From: Amphibalanus amphitrite
Lineage: Eukaryota; Arthropoda; Thecostraca; Balanomorpha; Balanidae
Assembly: GCF_019059575.1 (NCBI RefSeq)
Contig: NW_024882713.1
Coordinates: 62,001-126,000, forward strand
Length of the DNA stretch: 64,000 nucleotides
Direction: 5' to 3'
Shown here: in pieces, positions 21,076 through 33,648 of the stretch
Position numbering within the stretch: the stretch's first letter is position 1
How the letters are laid out: every line of letters starts with the position of its first letter
Notes under the pieces: model-generated
What the model saw: only the letters and a program-made list of their open reading frames with translations
What the model was told of the DNA's origin: nothing
Database searches by the model: none
Position numbers and translations under genes: made by a program

Positions 21076-24000
21076 TGAGGGTTCTATCTCGAGAACGGTC
21101 AATATTTCCAACCTATAGACCATGATTTACGGAATCAGCGTGCTGAGAAGGCTCTGTGAGCCATTTTTCAGCCAAATCGGGATGGCCCGGTCATGGGTGG
21201 TAAGAACTTTAGAGGGTTCTATCTCGAGAACGGTCCATATTTCCACCCTAGAGACCATGATTTTCGGAATCAGCGTGCTGAGAAGGCTCTGTGAGCCAAT
21301 TTTCAGCCAAATCGGGATGGCCCGGTCATGGGTGGTAAGAACTTTAGAGGGTTCTATCTCGAGAACGGTCAATATTTCCACCCTAGAGACCATGATTTTC
21401 GGAATCAGCGTGCTGAGAAGGCTCTGTGAGCCAATTTTCAGCTAAATCGGGATGGCCCGGTCATGGGTGGTAAGAACTTTAGAGGGTTCTATCTCGAGAA
21501 CGGTCAATATTTCCACCCTAGAGACCATGATTTTCGGAGTCAGCGTGCTGAGAAGGCTCTGTGAGCCAAATTTCAGCTAAATCGAAATGGCCCGTTTCTC
21601 GCTGCTGGACTCGCTGCGAGGGTTCTATCTCGAGAACGGTCAATATTTCCACCCTAGAGACCATGATTTTCGGAATCAGCGTGCTGGGAAGGCTCTGTGA
21701 GCCAATTTTCAGCCAAATCGGGATGGCCCGGTCATGGGTGGTAAGAACTTTAGAGGGTTCTATCTCGAGAACGGTCAATATTTCCACCCTAGAGACCATG
21801 ATTTTCGGAATCAGCGTGTTGAGAAGGCTCTGTGAGCCAAATTTCAGCTAAATCGGGATGGCCCGTTTCTCGCTGCGAGGGTTCTATCTCGAGAACGGTC
21901 AATATTTCCACCCTAGAGACCATGATTTTCGGAATCAGCGTGCTGAGAAGGCTCTGTGAGCCAATTTTCAGCCAAATCGGGATGGCCCGGTCATTAATGG
22001 TAAGAACTTTAGAGGGTTCTATCTCGAGAACGGTCAATATTTCCACCCTAGAGACCATGATTTTCGGAATCAGCGTGCTGAGAAGGCTCTGTGAGCCAAT
22101 TTTCAGCCAAATCGGGATGGCCCGGTCATGGATGGTAAGAACTTTAGAGGGTTCTATCTCAAGAACGGTCAATATTTCCACCCTAGAGACCATGATTTTC
22201 GGAATCAGCGTGCTGGGAAGGCTCTGTGAGCCAATTTTCAGCCAAATCGGGATGGCCCGGTCATGGGTGGTAAGAACTTTAGAGGGTTCTATCTCGAGAA
22301 CGGTCAATATTTCCACCCTAGAGACCATGATTTTCGGAATCAGCGTGTTGAGAAGGCTCTGTGAGCCAAATTTCAGCTAAATCGGGATGGCTCGTTTCTC
22401 GCTGCGAGGGTTCTATCTCGAGAACGGTCAATATTTCCACCCTAGAGACCATGATTTTCGGAATCAGCGTGCTGAGAAGGCTCTGTGAGCCAATTTTCAG
22501 CCAAATCGGGATGGCCCGGTCATGGATGGTAAGAACTTTAGAGGGTTCTATCTCGAGAACGGTCAATATTTCCACCCTAGAGACCATGATTTTCGAAATC
22601 AGCGTGCTGAGAAGGCTCTGTGAGCCAAATTTCAGCTAAATCGGGATGGCCCGTTTCTCGCTGCTGGACTCGCTGCGAGGGTTCTATCTCGAGAACGGTC
22701 AATATTGCCACCCAAGAGACCATGATTTTCGGAATCAGCGTGCTGAGAAGGCTCTGTGAGCCAATTTTCAGCCAAATCGGGATGGCCCGGTCATGGGTGG
22801 TAAGAACTTTAGAGGGTTCTATCTCGAGAACGGTCAATATTTCCACCCTAGAGACCATGATTTTCGGAATCAGCGTGTTGAGAAGGCTCTGTGAGCCAAA
22901 TTTCAGCTAAATCGGGATGGCCCGTTTCTCGCTGCGAGGGTTCTATCTCGAGAACGGTCAATATTTCCACCCTAGAGACCATGATTTTCGGAATCAGCGT
23001 GCTGAGAAGGCTCTGTAAGCCAATTTTCAGCCAAATCGGGATGGCCCGGTCATGGATGGTAAGAACTTTAGAGGGTTCTATCTCGAGAACTGTCAATATT
23101 TCCACCCTAGAGACCATGATTTTCGGAATCAGCGTGCTGAGAAGGCTCTGTGAGCCAATTTTCAGCCAAATCGGGATGGCCCGTTTCTCGCTGCTGGACT
23201 CGCTGCGAGGGTTCTATCTCGAGAACGGTCAATATTTCCACCCAAGAGACCATGATTTTCGGAATCAGCGTGCTGAGAAGGCTCTGTGAGCCAATTTTCA
23301 GCCAAATCGGGATGGCCCGGTCATGGATGGTAAGAACTTTAGAGGGTTCTATCTCAAGAACGGTCAATATTTCCACCCTAGAGACCATGATTTTCGGAAT
23401 CAGCGTGCTGGGAAGGCTCTGTGAGCCAATTTTCAGCCAAATCGGGATGGCCCGGTCATGGGTGGTAAGAACTTTAGAGGGTTCTATCTCGAGAACGGTC
23501 AATATTTCCACCCTAGAGACCATGATTTTCGGAATCAGCGTGTTGAGAAGGCTCTGTGAGCCAAATTTCAGCTAAATCGGGATGGCCCGTTTCTCGCTGC
23601 GAGGGTTCTATCTCGAGAACGGTCAATATTTCCACCCTAGAGACCATGATTTTCGGAATCAGCGTGCTGAGAAGGCTCTGTGAGCCAATTTTCAGCCAAA
23701 TGGGGATGGCCCGGTCATGGGTGGTAAGAACTTTAGAGGGTTCTATCTCGAGAACGGTCAATATTTCCACCCTAGAGACCATGATTTTCGGAATCAGCGT
23801 GTTGAGAAGGCTCTGTGAGCCAAATTTCAGCTAAATCGGGATGGCCCGTTTCTCGCTGCGAGGGTTCTATCTCGAGAACGGTCAATATTTCCACCCTAGA
23901 GACCATGATTTTCGGAATCAGCGTGCTGAGAAGGCTCTGTGAGCCAATTTTCAGCCAAATCGGGATGGCCCGGTCATGGATGGTAAGAACTTTAGAGGGT

Positions 24001-27000
24001 TCTATCTCAAGAACGGTCAATATTTCCACCCTAGAGACCATGATTTTCGGAATCAGCGTGCTGAGAAGGCTCTGTGAGCCAATTTTCAGCCAAATCGGGA
24101 TGGCCCGGTCATGGATGGTAAGAACTTTAGAGGGTTCTATCTCGAGAACGGTCAATATTTCCACCCTAGAGACCATGATTTTCGGAATCAGCGTGCTGAG
24201 AAGGCTCTGTGAGCCAATTTTCAGCCAAATCGGGATGGCCCGGTCATGGATGGTAAGAACTTTAGAGGGTTCTATCTCGAGAACGGTCAATATTTCCACC
24301 CTAGAGACCATGATTTTCGGAATCAGCGTGCTGAGAAGGCTCTGTGAGCCAATTTTCAGCCAAATCGGGATTGCCCGGTCATGGGTGGTAAGAACTTTAG
24401 AGGGTTCTATCTCGAGAACGGTCAATATTTCCACCCTAGAGACCATGATTTTCGGAATCAGCGTGTTGAGAAGGCTCTGTGAGCCAAATTTCAGCTAAAT
24501 CGGGATGGCCCGTTTCTCGCTGCGAGGGTTCTATCTCGAGAACGGTCAATATTTCCACCCTAGAGACCATGATTTTCGGAATCAGCGTGCTGAGAAGGCT
24601 CTGTGAGCCAATTTTCAGCCAAATCGGGATGGCCCGGTCATGGATGGTAAGAACTTTAGAGGGTTCTATCTCGAGAACGGTCAATATTTCCACCCTAGAG
24701 ACCATGATTTTCGGAATCAGCGTGCTGAGAAGGCTCTGTGAGCCAATTTTCAGCCAAATCGGGATGGCCCGGTCATGGATGGTAAGAACTTTAGAGGGTT
24801 CTATCTCGAGAACGGTCAATATTTCCACCCTAGAGACCATGATTTTCGGAATCAGCGTGCTGAGAAGGCTCTGTGAGCCAATTTTCAGCCAAATCGGGTC
24901 ATGGGTGGTAAGAACTTTAGAGGGTTCTATCTCGAGAACGGTCAATATTTCCACCCTAGAGACCATGATTTTCGGAATCAGCGTGCTGAGAAGGCTCTGT
25001 AAGCCAATTTTCAGCCAAATCGGGATGGCCCGGTCATGGATGGTAAGAACTTTAGAGGGTTCTATATCGAGAACTGTCAATATTTCCACCCTAGAGACCA
25101 TGATTTTCGGAATCAGCGTGCTGAGAAGGCTCTGTGAGCCAATTTTCAGCCAAATCGGGATGGCCCGTTTCTCGCTGCTGGACTCGCTGCGAGGGTTCTA
25201 TCTCGAGAACGGTCAATATTTCCACCCAAGAGACCATGATTTTCGGAATCAGCGTGCTGAGAAGGCTCTGTGAGCCAATTTTCAGCCAAATCGGGATGGC
25301 CCGGTCATGGATGGTAAGAACTTTAGAGGGTTCTATCTCAAGAACGGTCAATATTTCCACCCTAGAGACCATGATTTTCGGAATCAGCGTGCTGGGAAGG
25401 CTCTGTGAGCCAATTTTCAGCCAAATCGGGATGGCCCGGTCATGGGTGGTAAGAACTTTAAAGGGTTCTATCTCGAGAACGGTCAATATTTCCACCCTAG
25501 AGACCATGATTTTCGGAATCAGCGTGTTGAGAAGGCTCTGTGAGCCAAATTTCAGCTAAATCGGGATGGCCCGTTTCTCGCTGCGAGGGTTCTATCTCGA
25601 GAACGGTCAATATTTCCACATTAGAGACCATGATTTTCGGAATCAGCGTGCTGAGAAGGCTCTGTGAGCCAATTTTCAGCCAAATCGGGATGGCCCGGTC
25701 ATGGATGGTAAGAACTTTAGAGGGTTCTATCTCGAGAACGGTCAATATTTCCACCCTAGAGACCATGATTTTCGCAATCAGCGTGCTGAGAAGGCTCTGT
25801 GAGCCAATTTTCAGCCAAATCGGGATGGCCCGGTCATGGATGGTAAGAACTTTAGAGGGTTCTATCTCGAGAACGGTCAATATTTCCACCCTAGAGACCA
25901 TGATTTTCGGAATCAGCGTGCTGAGAAGGCTCTGTGAGCCAAATTTCAGCCAAATCGGGATGGCCCGGTCATGGATGGTAAGAACTTTAGAGGGTTCTAT
26001 CTCAAGAACGGTCAATATTTCCACCCTAGAGACCATGATTTTCGGAATCAGCGTGCTGAGAAGGCTCTGTGAGCCAATTTTCAGCCAAATCGGGATGGCC
26101 CGGTCATGGATGGTAAGAACTTTAGAGGGTTCTATCTCGAGAACGGTCAATATTTCCACCCTAGAGACCATGATTTTCGGAATCAGCGTGCTGAGAAGGC
26201 TCTGTGAGCCAATTTTCAGCCAAATCGGGATGGCCCGGTCATGGATGGTAAGAACTTTAGAGGGTTCTATCTCGAGAACGGTCAATATTTCCACCCTAGA
26301 GACCATGATTTTCGGAATCAGCGTGCTGAGAAGGCTCTGTGAGCCAATTTTCAGCCAAATCGGGATGGCCCGGTCATGGGTGGTAAGAACTTTAGAGGGT
26401 TCTATCTCGAGAACGGTCAATATTTCCACCCTAGAGACCATGATTTTCGGAATCAGCGTGCTGAGAAGGCTCTGTGAGCCAATTTTCAGCCAAATCGGGA
26501 TGGCCCGTTTCTCGCTGCTGGACTCGCTGCGAGGGTTCTATCTCGAGAACGGTCAATATTTCCACCCAAGAGACCATGATTTTCGGAATCAGCGTGCTGA
26601 GAAGGCTCTGTGAGCCAATTTTCAGCCAAAGCGGGATGGCCCGGTCATGGATGGTAAGAACTTTAGAGGGTTCTATCTCGAGAACGGTCAATATTTCCAC
26701 CCTAGAGACCATGATTTTCGGAATCAGCGTGCTGAGAAGGCTCTGTGAGCCAATTTTCAGCCAAATCGGGATGGCCCGGTCATGGATGGTAAGAACTTTA
26801 GAGGGTTCTATCTCAAGAACGGTCAATATTTCCACCCTAGAGACCATGATTTTCGGAATCAGCGTGCTGGGAAGGCTCTGTGAGCCAATTTTCAGCCAAA
26901 TCGGGATGGCCCGGTCATGGGTGGTAAGAACTTTAGAGGGTTCTATCTCGAGAACGGTCAATATTTCCACCCTAGAGACCATGATTTTCGGAATCAGCGT

Positions 27001-30000
27001 GTTGAGAAGGCTCTGTGAGCCAAATTTCAGCTAAATCGGGATGGCTCGTTTCTCGCTGCGAGGGTTCTATCTCGAGAACGGTCAATATTTCCACCCTAGA
27101 GACCATGATTTTCGGAATCAGCGTGCTGAGAAGGCTCTGTGAGCCAATTTTCAGCCAAATCGGGATGGCCCGGTCATGGATGGTAAGAACTTTAGAGGGT
27201 TCTATCTCGAGAACGGTCAATATTTCCACCCTAGAGACCATGATTTTCGAAATCAGCGTGCTGAGAAGGCTCTGTGAGCCAAATTTCAGCTAAATCGGGA
27301 TGGCCCGTTTCTCGCTGCTGGACTCGCTGCGAGGGTTCTATCTCGAGAACGGTCAATATTGCCACCCAAGAGACCATGATTTTCGGAATCAGCGTGCTGA
27401 GAAGGCTCTGTGAGCCAATTTTCAGCCAAATCGGGATGGCCCGGTCATGGGTGGTAAGAACTTTAGAGGGTTCTATCTCGAGAACGGTCAATATTTCCAC
27501 CCTAGAGACCATGATTTTCGGAATCAGCGTGTTGAGAAGGCTCTGTGAGCCAAATTTCAGCTAAATCGGGATGGCCCGTTTCTCGCTGCGAGGGTTCTAT
27601 CTCGAGAACGGTCAATATTTCCACCCTAGAGACCATGATTTTCGGAATCAGCGTGCTGAGAAGGCTCTGTAAGCCAATTTTCAGCCAAATCGGGATGGCC
27701 CGGTCATGGATGGTAAGAACTTTAGAGGGTTCTATCTCGAGAACTGTCAATATTTCCACCCTAGAGACCATGATTTTCGGAATCAGCGTGCTGAGAAGGC
27801 TCTGTGAGCCAATTTTCAGCCAAATCGGGATGGCCCGTTTCTCGCTGCTGGACTCGCTGCGAGGGTTCTATCTCGAGAACGGTCAATATTTCCACCCAAG
27901 AGACCATGATTTTCGGAATCAGCGTGCTGAGAAGGCTCTGTGAGCCAATTTTCAGCCAAATCGGGATGGCCCGGTCATGGATGGTAAGAACTTTAGAGGG
28001 TTCTATCTCAAGAACGGTCAATATTTCCACCCTAGAGACCATGATTTTCGGAATCAGCGTGCTGGGAAGGCTCTGTGAGCCAATTTTCAGCCAAATCGGG
28101 ATGGCCCGGTCATGGGTGGTAAGAACTTTAGAGGGTTCTATCTCGAGAACGGTCAATATTTCCACCCTAGAGACCATGATTTTCGGAATCAGCGTGTTGA
28201 GAAGGCTCTGTGAGCCAAATTTCAGCTAAATCGGGATGGCCCGTTTCTCGCTGCGAGGGTTCTATCTCGAGAACGGTCAATATTTCCACCCTAGAGACCA
28301 TGATTTTCGGAATCAGCGTGCTGAGAAGGCTCTGTGAGCCAATTTTCAGCCAAATCGGGATGGCCCGGTCATGGATGGTAAGAACTTTAGAGGGTTCTAT
28401 CTCGAGAACGGTCAATATTTCCACCCTAGAGACCATGATTTTCGGAATCAGCGTGCTGAGAAGGCTCTGTGAGCCAATTTTCAGCCAAATCGGGATGGCC
28501 CGGTCATGGATGGTAAGAACTTTAGAGGGTTCTATCTCGAGAACGGTCAATATTTCCACCCTAGAGACCATGATTTTCGGAATCAGCGTGCTGAGAAGGC
28601 TCTGTGAGCCAAATTTCAGCCAAATCGGGATGGCCCGGTCATGGATGGTAAGAACTTTAGAGGGTTCTATCTCAAGAACGGTCAATATTTCCACCCTAGA
28701 GACCATGATTTTCGGAATCAGCGTGCTGAGAAGGCTCTGTGAGCCAATTTTCAGCCAAATCGGGATGGCCCGGTCATGGATGGTAAGAACTTTAGAGGGT
28801 TCTATCTCGAGAACGGTCAATATTTCCACCCTAGAGACCATGATTTTCGGAATCAGCGTGCTGAGAAGGCTCTGTGAGCCAAATTTCAGCCAAATCGGGA
28901 TGGCCCGGTCATGGATGGTAAGAACTTTAGAGGGTTCTATCTCAAGAACGGTCAATATTTCCACCCTAGAGACCATGATTTTCGGAATCAGCGTGCTGAG
29001 AAGGCTCTGTGAGCCAATTTTCAGCCAAATCGGGATGGGCCGGTCATGGGTGGTAAGAACTTTAGAGGGTTCTATCTCGAGAACGGTCAATATTTCCACC
29101 CAAGAGACCATGATTTTCGGAATCAGCGTGCTGAGAAGGCTCTGTAAGCCAATTTTCAGCCAAATCGGGATGGCCCGGTCATGGATGGTAAGAACTTTAG
29201 AGGGTTCTATCTCGAGAACTGTCAATATTTCCACCCTAGAGACCATGATTTTCGGAATCAGCGTGCTGAGAAGGCTCTGTGAGCCAATTTTCAGCCAAAT
29301 CGGGATGGCCCGTTTCTCGCTGCTGGACTCGCTGCGAGGGTTCTATCTCGAGAACGGTCAATATTTCCACCCAAGAGACCATGATTTTCGGAATCAGCGT
29401 GCTGAGAAGGCTCTGTGAGCCAATTTTCAGCCAAATCGGGATGGCCCGGTCATGGATGGTAAGAATTTTAGAGGGTTCTATCTCAAGAACGGTCAATATT
29501 TCCACCCTAGAGACCATGATTTTCGGAATCAGCGTGCTGGGAAGGCTCTGTGAGCCAATTTTCAGCCAAATGGGGATGGCCCGGTCATGGGTGGTAAGAA
29601 CTTTAGAGGGTTCTATCTCGAGAACGGTCAATATTTCCACCCTAGAGACCATGATTTTCGGAATCAGCGTGTTGAGAAGGCTCTGTGAGCCAAATTTCAG
29701 CTAAATCGGGATGGCCCGTTTCTCGCTGCGAGGGTTCTATCTCGAGAACGGTCAATATTTCCACCCTAGAGACCATGATTTTCGGAATCAGCGTGCTGAG
29801 AAGGCTCTGTGAGCCAATTTTCAGCCAAATCGGGATGGCCCGGTCATGGATGGTAAGAACTTTAGAGGGTTCTATCTCAAGAACGGTCAATATTTCCACC
29901 CTAGAGACCATGATTTTCGGAATCAGCGTGCTGAGAAGGCTCTGTGAGCCAATTTTCAGCCAAATCGGGATGGCCCGGTCATGGATGGTAAGAACTTTAG

Positions 30001-31716
30001 AGGGTTCTATCTCGAGAACGGTCAATATTTCCACCCTAGAGACCAGGATTTTCGGAATCAGCGTGCTGAGAAGGCTCTGTGAGCCAATTTTCAGCCAAAT
30101 CGGGATGGCCCGGTCATGGATGGTAAGAACTTTAGAGGGTTCTATCTCGAGAACGGTCAATATTTCCACCCTAGAGACCATGATTTTCGGAATCAGCGTG
30201 CTGAGAAGGCTCTGTGAGCCAATTTTCAGCCAAATCGGGATGGCCCGGTCATGGGTGGTAAGAACTTTAGAGGGTTCTATCTCGAGAACGGTCAATATTT
30301 CCACCCTAGAGACCATGATTTTCGGAATCAGCGTGCTGAGAAGGCTCTGTGAGCCAATTTTCAGCCAAATCGGGATGGCCCGTTTCTCGCTGCTGGACTC
30401 GCTGCGAGGGTTCTATCTCGAGAACGGTCAATATTTCCACCCAAGAGACCATGATTTTCGGAATCAGCGTGCTGAGAAGGCTCTGTGAGCCAATTTTCAG
30501 CCAAATCGGGATGGCCCGGTCATGGATGGTAAGAACTTTAGAGGGTTCTATCTCGAGAACGGTCAATATTTCCACCCTAGAGACCATGATTTTCGGAATC
30601 AGCGTGCTGAGAAGGCTCTGTGAGCCAATTTTCAGCCAAATCGGGATTGCCCGGTCATGGGTGGTAAGAACTTTAGAGGGTTCTATCTCGAGAACGGTCA
30701 ATATTTCCACCCTAGAGACCATGATTTTCGGAATCAGCGTGTTGAGAAGGCTCTGTGAGCCAAATTTCAGCTAAATCGGGATGGCCCGTTTCTCGCTGCG
30801 AGGGTTCTATCTCGAGAACGGTCAATATTTCCACCCTAGAGACCATGATTTTCGGAATCAGCGTGCTGAGAAGGCTCTGTGAGCCAATTTTCAGCCAAAT
30901 CGGGATGGCCCGGTCATGGATGGTAAGAACTTTAGAGGGTTCTATCTCGAGAACGGTCAATATTTCCACCCTAGAGACCATGATTTTCGGAATCAGCGTG
31001 CTGAGAAGGCTCTGTGAGCCAATTTTCAGCCAAATCGGGATGGCCCGGTCATGGATGGTAAGAACTTTAGAGGGTTCTATCTCGAGAACGGTCAATATTT
31101 CCACCCTAGAGACCATGATTTTCGGAATCAGCGTGCTGAGAAGGCTCTGTGAGCCAATTTTCAGCCAAATCGGGTCATGGGTGGTAAGAACTTTAGAGGG
31201 TTCTATCTCGAGAACGGTCAATATTTCCACCCTAGAGACCATGATTTTCGGAATCAGCGTGCTGAGAAGGCTCTGTAAGCCAATTTTCAGCTAAATCGGG
31301 ATGGCCCGGTCATGGATGGTAAGAACTTTAGAGGGTTCTATCTCGAGAACTGTCAATATTTCCACCCTAGAGACCATGATTTTCGGAATCAGCGTGCTGA
31401 GAAGGCTCTGTGAGCCAATTTTCAGCCAAATCGGGATGGCCCGTTTCTCGCTGCTGGACTCGCTGCGAGGGTTCTATCTCGAGAACGGTCAATATTTCCA
31501 CCCAAGAGACCATGATTTTCGGAATCAGCGTGCTGAGAAGGCTCTGTGAGCCAATTTTCAGCCAAATCGGGATGGCCCGGTCATGGATGGTAAGAACTTT
31601 AGAGGGTTCTATCTCAAGAACGGTCAATATTTCCACCCTAGAGACCATGATTTTCGGAATCAGCGTGCTGGGAAGGCTCTGTGAGCCAATTTTCAGCCAA
31701 ATCGGGATGGCCCGGT
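21076..31716. repeat. 135-bp satellite, right arm, left of gypsy
   Basis: About 79 monomers. Three classes alternate: the common 135-bp form; a 124-bp form in which GGTCATGGATGGTAAGAAC is replaced by TTTCTCGCTGCGAGG; and a 136-bp form with the longer TTTCTCGCTGCTGGACTCGC block, which is the same block found at the element's ends. Larger duplications are visible inside the array: diagnostic variants at 22,361-23,575 recur at 27,015-28,229 (shift 4,654), and those at about 24,370-25,440 recur at 30,645-31,716 (shift 6,276). Confidence 0.95.
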
Positions 31717-32679
31717 TGTAGGGATCATCTATGCGATTTGTCATTTCATATTGTCATTTTCATTTATATTGTCACCGCTTTATTAATCAATCTGTTACCT
31801 GTTGTCAATTGCGCGTCAAGTTTGTTTGCCATTTGTAAACCGGCCTGCCGCTGGCCTCAACCTTTCTAGTAACCGCTGTGCCATACGCTATGGAACGTGT
31901 CGTGCAAAGGTCACGGCGGCACCCCTGAGGCGGCCGCTGCCCGTACGTTTAGGAGCCCATTGTCGTGACGTCATGACTGTGAGCAAAGGTCGCGGTAGGG
32001 GCTCTCCCGGCAGCCGGACGGTGACTCATACGTTAAGCTTGTCTCTCGCCGCGCCTGCGGGCATATTGGTAGTACTAGGAACGGCCAGCATGTGACCGCG
32101 GTTTTCGGCGACATTGTCAATTCGTTTCTCGACTCTGCTGTTCGCTACAAGACAAATACACATAGAAAACGGCTCGGGCATTTGGAGAAGAGCGGCTACT
32201 CTGAGGCGAGGGAAGAACACGGAGATTCACACAAACGACCTGACTAGGTTGCACCGGCCACAGTCGACCGAGGTGGGCTTCCGCGCCCTTAAAGACGCCT
32301 CTGACTGGCCATTGCGCTGACACCCTGGTCGGACCACGGTCATTGATCGGACCCTGCCACTGGTTCGTGCTCAGGCTGCCTTAGCGGGTAGACCTGCTCG
32401 ACCAGACGCCCCACTGGTGGGCGAGTGCTCGGTTCCGACTTTCACCGCCGGTCCAACAGCGTTCTGCTGGTTCCCGCCGATCCGGTTACGACACCGCAAG
32501 TGCCGTACCGACTCGGGCGTCCCAGGTGGGCGTAACGGTTACCACACCAGTTCGCGACCCCCAGGCTCTGTCAGCCGTCGTACGGCTCTCGGACGGACAC
32601 TCTAATAGATCAGCCACAGATCAATAGGTTGTCACAGACCGTCCGTCCAGCCACGCGCTACCCACAGCGCAGTACGACA
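31717..32679 (+). repeat. 5' LTR of the gypsy element
   Basis: 963 bp, TG...CA ends, directly after CGGT within a satellite monomer. Every segment I compared with the second LTR was identical, which implies a recent insertion. Confidence 0.93.
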
Positions 32680-32681
32680 AT

Positions 32682-32700
32682 TGGTGACCCCGACGTGATC
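32682..32700 (+). other. Primer binding site, tRNA-Trp
   Basis: TGGTGACCCCGACGTGATC begins two bases after the LTR and is complementary to the CCA-ending 3' end of eukaryotic tRNA-Trp. tRNA-Trp priming is established for CsRn1-clade elements. Confidence 0.88.
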
Positions 32701-32727
32701 TCCGTTGTTCAACCTTAGCCTCTCGTC

Positions 32728-33648
32728 ATGCCGGCGGACAGCGCACAGTCCGGCGCCGCAGCTCAAGACCCAGCCAGCGTTCCAGCTTCAGCCTCCGAGT
32801 CAACTCATCGGCCCATGGCTAGCTTCCGGCTACCACCATACTCTCCGGAAGAGCCCGACCTGTGGCTACTGCAGGTGCAGTGCGCTTTCGACGTCAGCGG
32901 GGTCGACTCCGACGAGCTGAGGTTTAAGCTCCTCGTCGCAAACCTCCCCGCCAACATCGCCGTCCAGGTCAAGGACGTCATCCGGTCATCTCGGTCTTTT
33001 GACGTGCTGTGTGCAGCGCTCCAAGCCCGCCTGGCACAGTCACGCGCCGACCGACTACAAGCCCTGCTCGGCCGCCAACAGCTCGGCGATCAGAAGCCGA
33101 CGGCGCTGTTGCGCTCAATGCGCAACGAGCTAGCCGCAGCCGGGGACGCCCCGGTTGATACGGAGCTCTTCCGTACCCTATTTCAACAACGGCTACCGCA
33201 GCCCGTCCGTGCTGCCCTCGCCCTCCTGCCAGCCGACAGCACGCTTGACGCACTGGCAGAAGCGGCCGACCGGTACCTGGAAGCTAGCGGACCCGACCCA
33301 CGGCTATCAGCGATCGCGGCACAGCCGTACACACAGCCGGCACCGCCCATCGCTGCTGCAGTGACAGCCCCAGCGCCAGCTGCAACCCCTGCGCTGGACA
33401 CCGTCATCGCCTCCCTGGTCGCTAAGATGGAGCGCCTGGAGGCCAGCAACCGACGACTCGAGGACGCCGTGCGACGCGACCGCAGCCGTTCCCGGCCGCG
33501 CCAAGCGTCTCGCCAGTCACGCCGCCCGTCACCGGCTCGTCCTTCAACGCCGCCGCACGACGACACGCTGTGTTGGTACCACCAGCGATTCGGCGCCCAA
33601 GCGCGCCGATGCAAGTTGCCGTGCTCCTGGATCGCCTCGGAAAACTGA
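32728..33648 (+). CDS. Gag of the gypsy element
   Basis: 306 codons, intact. The N-terminal half has capsid-like sequence (F-LP-Y--E-P-LWL at about 30-50, typical of CsRn1/Kabuki-type Gag). The C terminus is basic and holds one zinc knuckle of the unusual form C-x3-H-x9-C-x3-C (CWYH...CKLPC, about residues 282-299) instead of CCHC. It overlaps pol by about 79 bases, pol being in the -1 frame, so Gag-Pol would need ribosomal frameshifting in 33,570-33,648. Ala- and Arg-rich, GC-rich codon use. Confidence 0.88.
   Translation: MPADSAQSGAAAQDPASVPASASESTHRPMASFRLPPYSPEEPDLWLLQVQCAFDVSGVDSDELRFKLLVANLPANIAVQVKDVIRSSRSFDVLCAALQARLAQSRADRLQALLGRQQLGDQKPTALLRSMRNELAAAGDAPVDTELFRTLFQQRLPQPVRAALALLPADSTLDALAEAADRYLEASGPDPRLSAIAAQPYTQPAPPIAAAVTAPAPAATPALDTVIASLVAKMERLEASNRRLEDAVRRDRSRSRPRQASRQSRRPSPARPSTPPHDDTLCWYHQRFGAQARRCKLPCSWIASEN

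Noticed and set aside
28210..29418. 402-codon plus-strand open frame of 45-residue repeats, and the many similar frames between 19,651 and 44,509 on both strands
   Set aside because: They are the 135-bp satellite read in stop-free frames; both strands are open at once, and the frames end at variant monomers. Not treated as genes.
19700..31700. CRISPR-like regular spacing
   Set aside because: Tandem repeats without unique spacers, in a eukaryotic genome.
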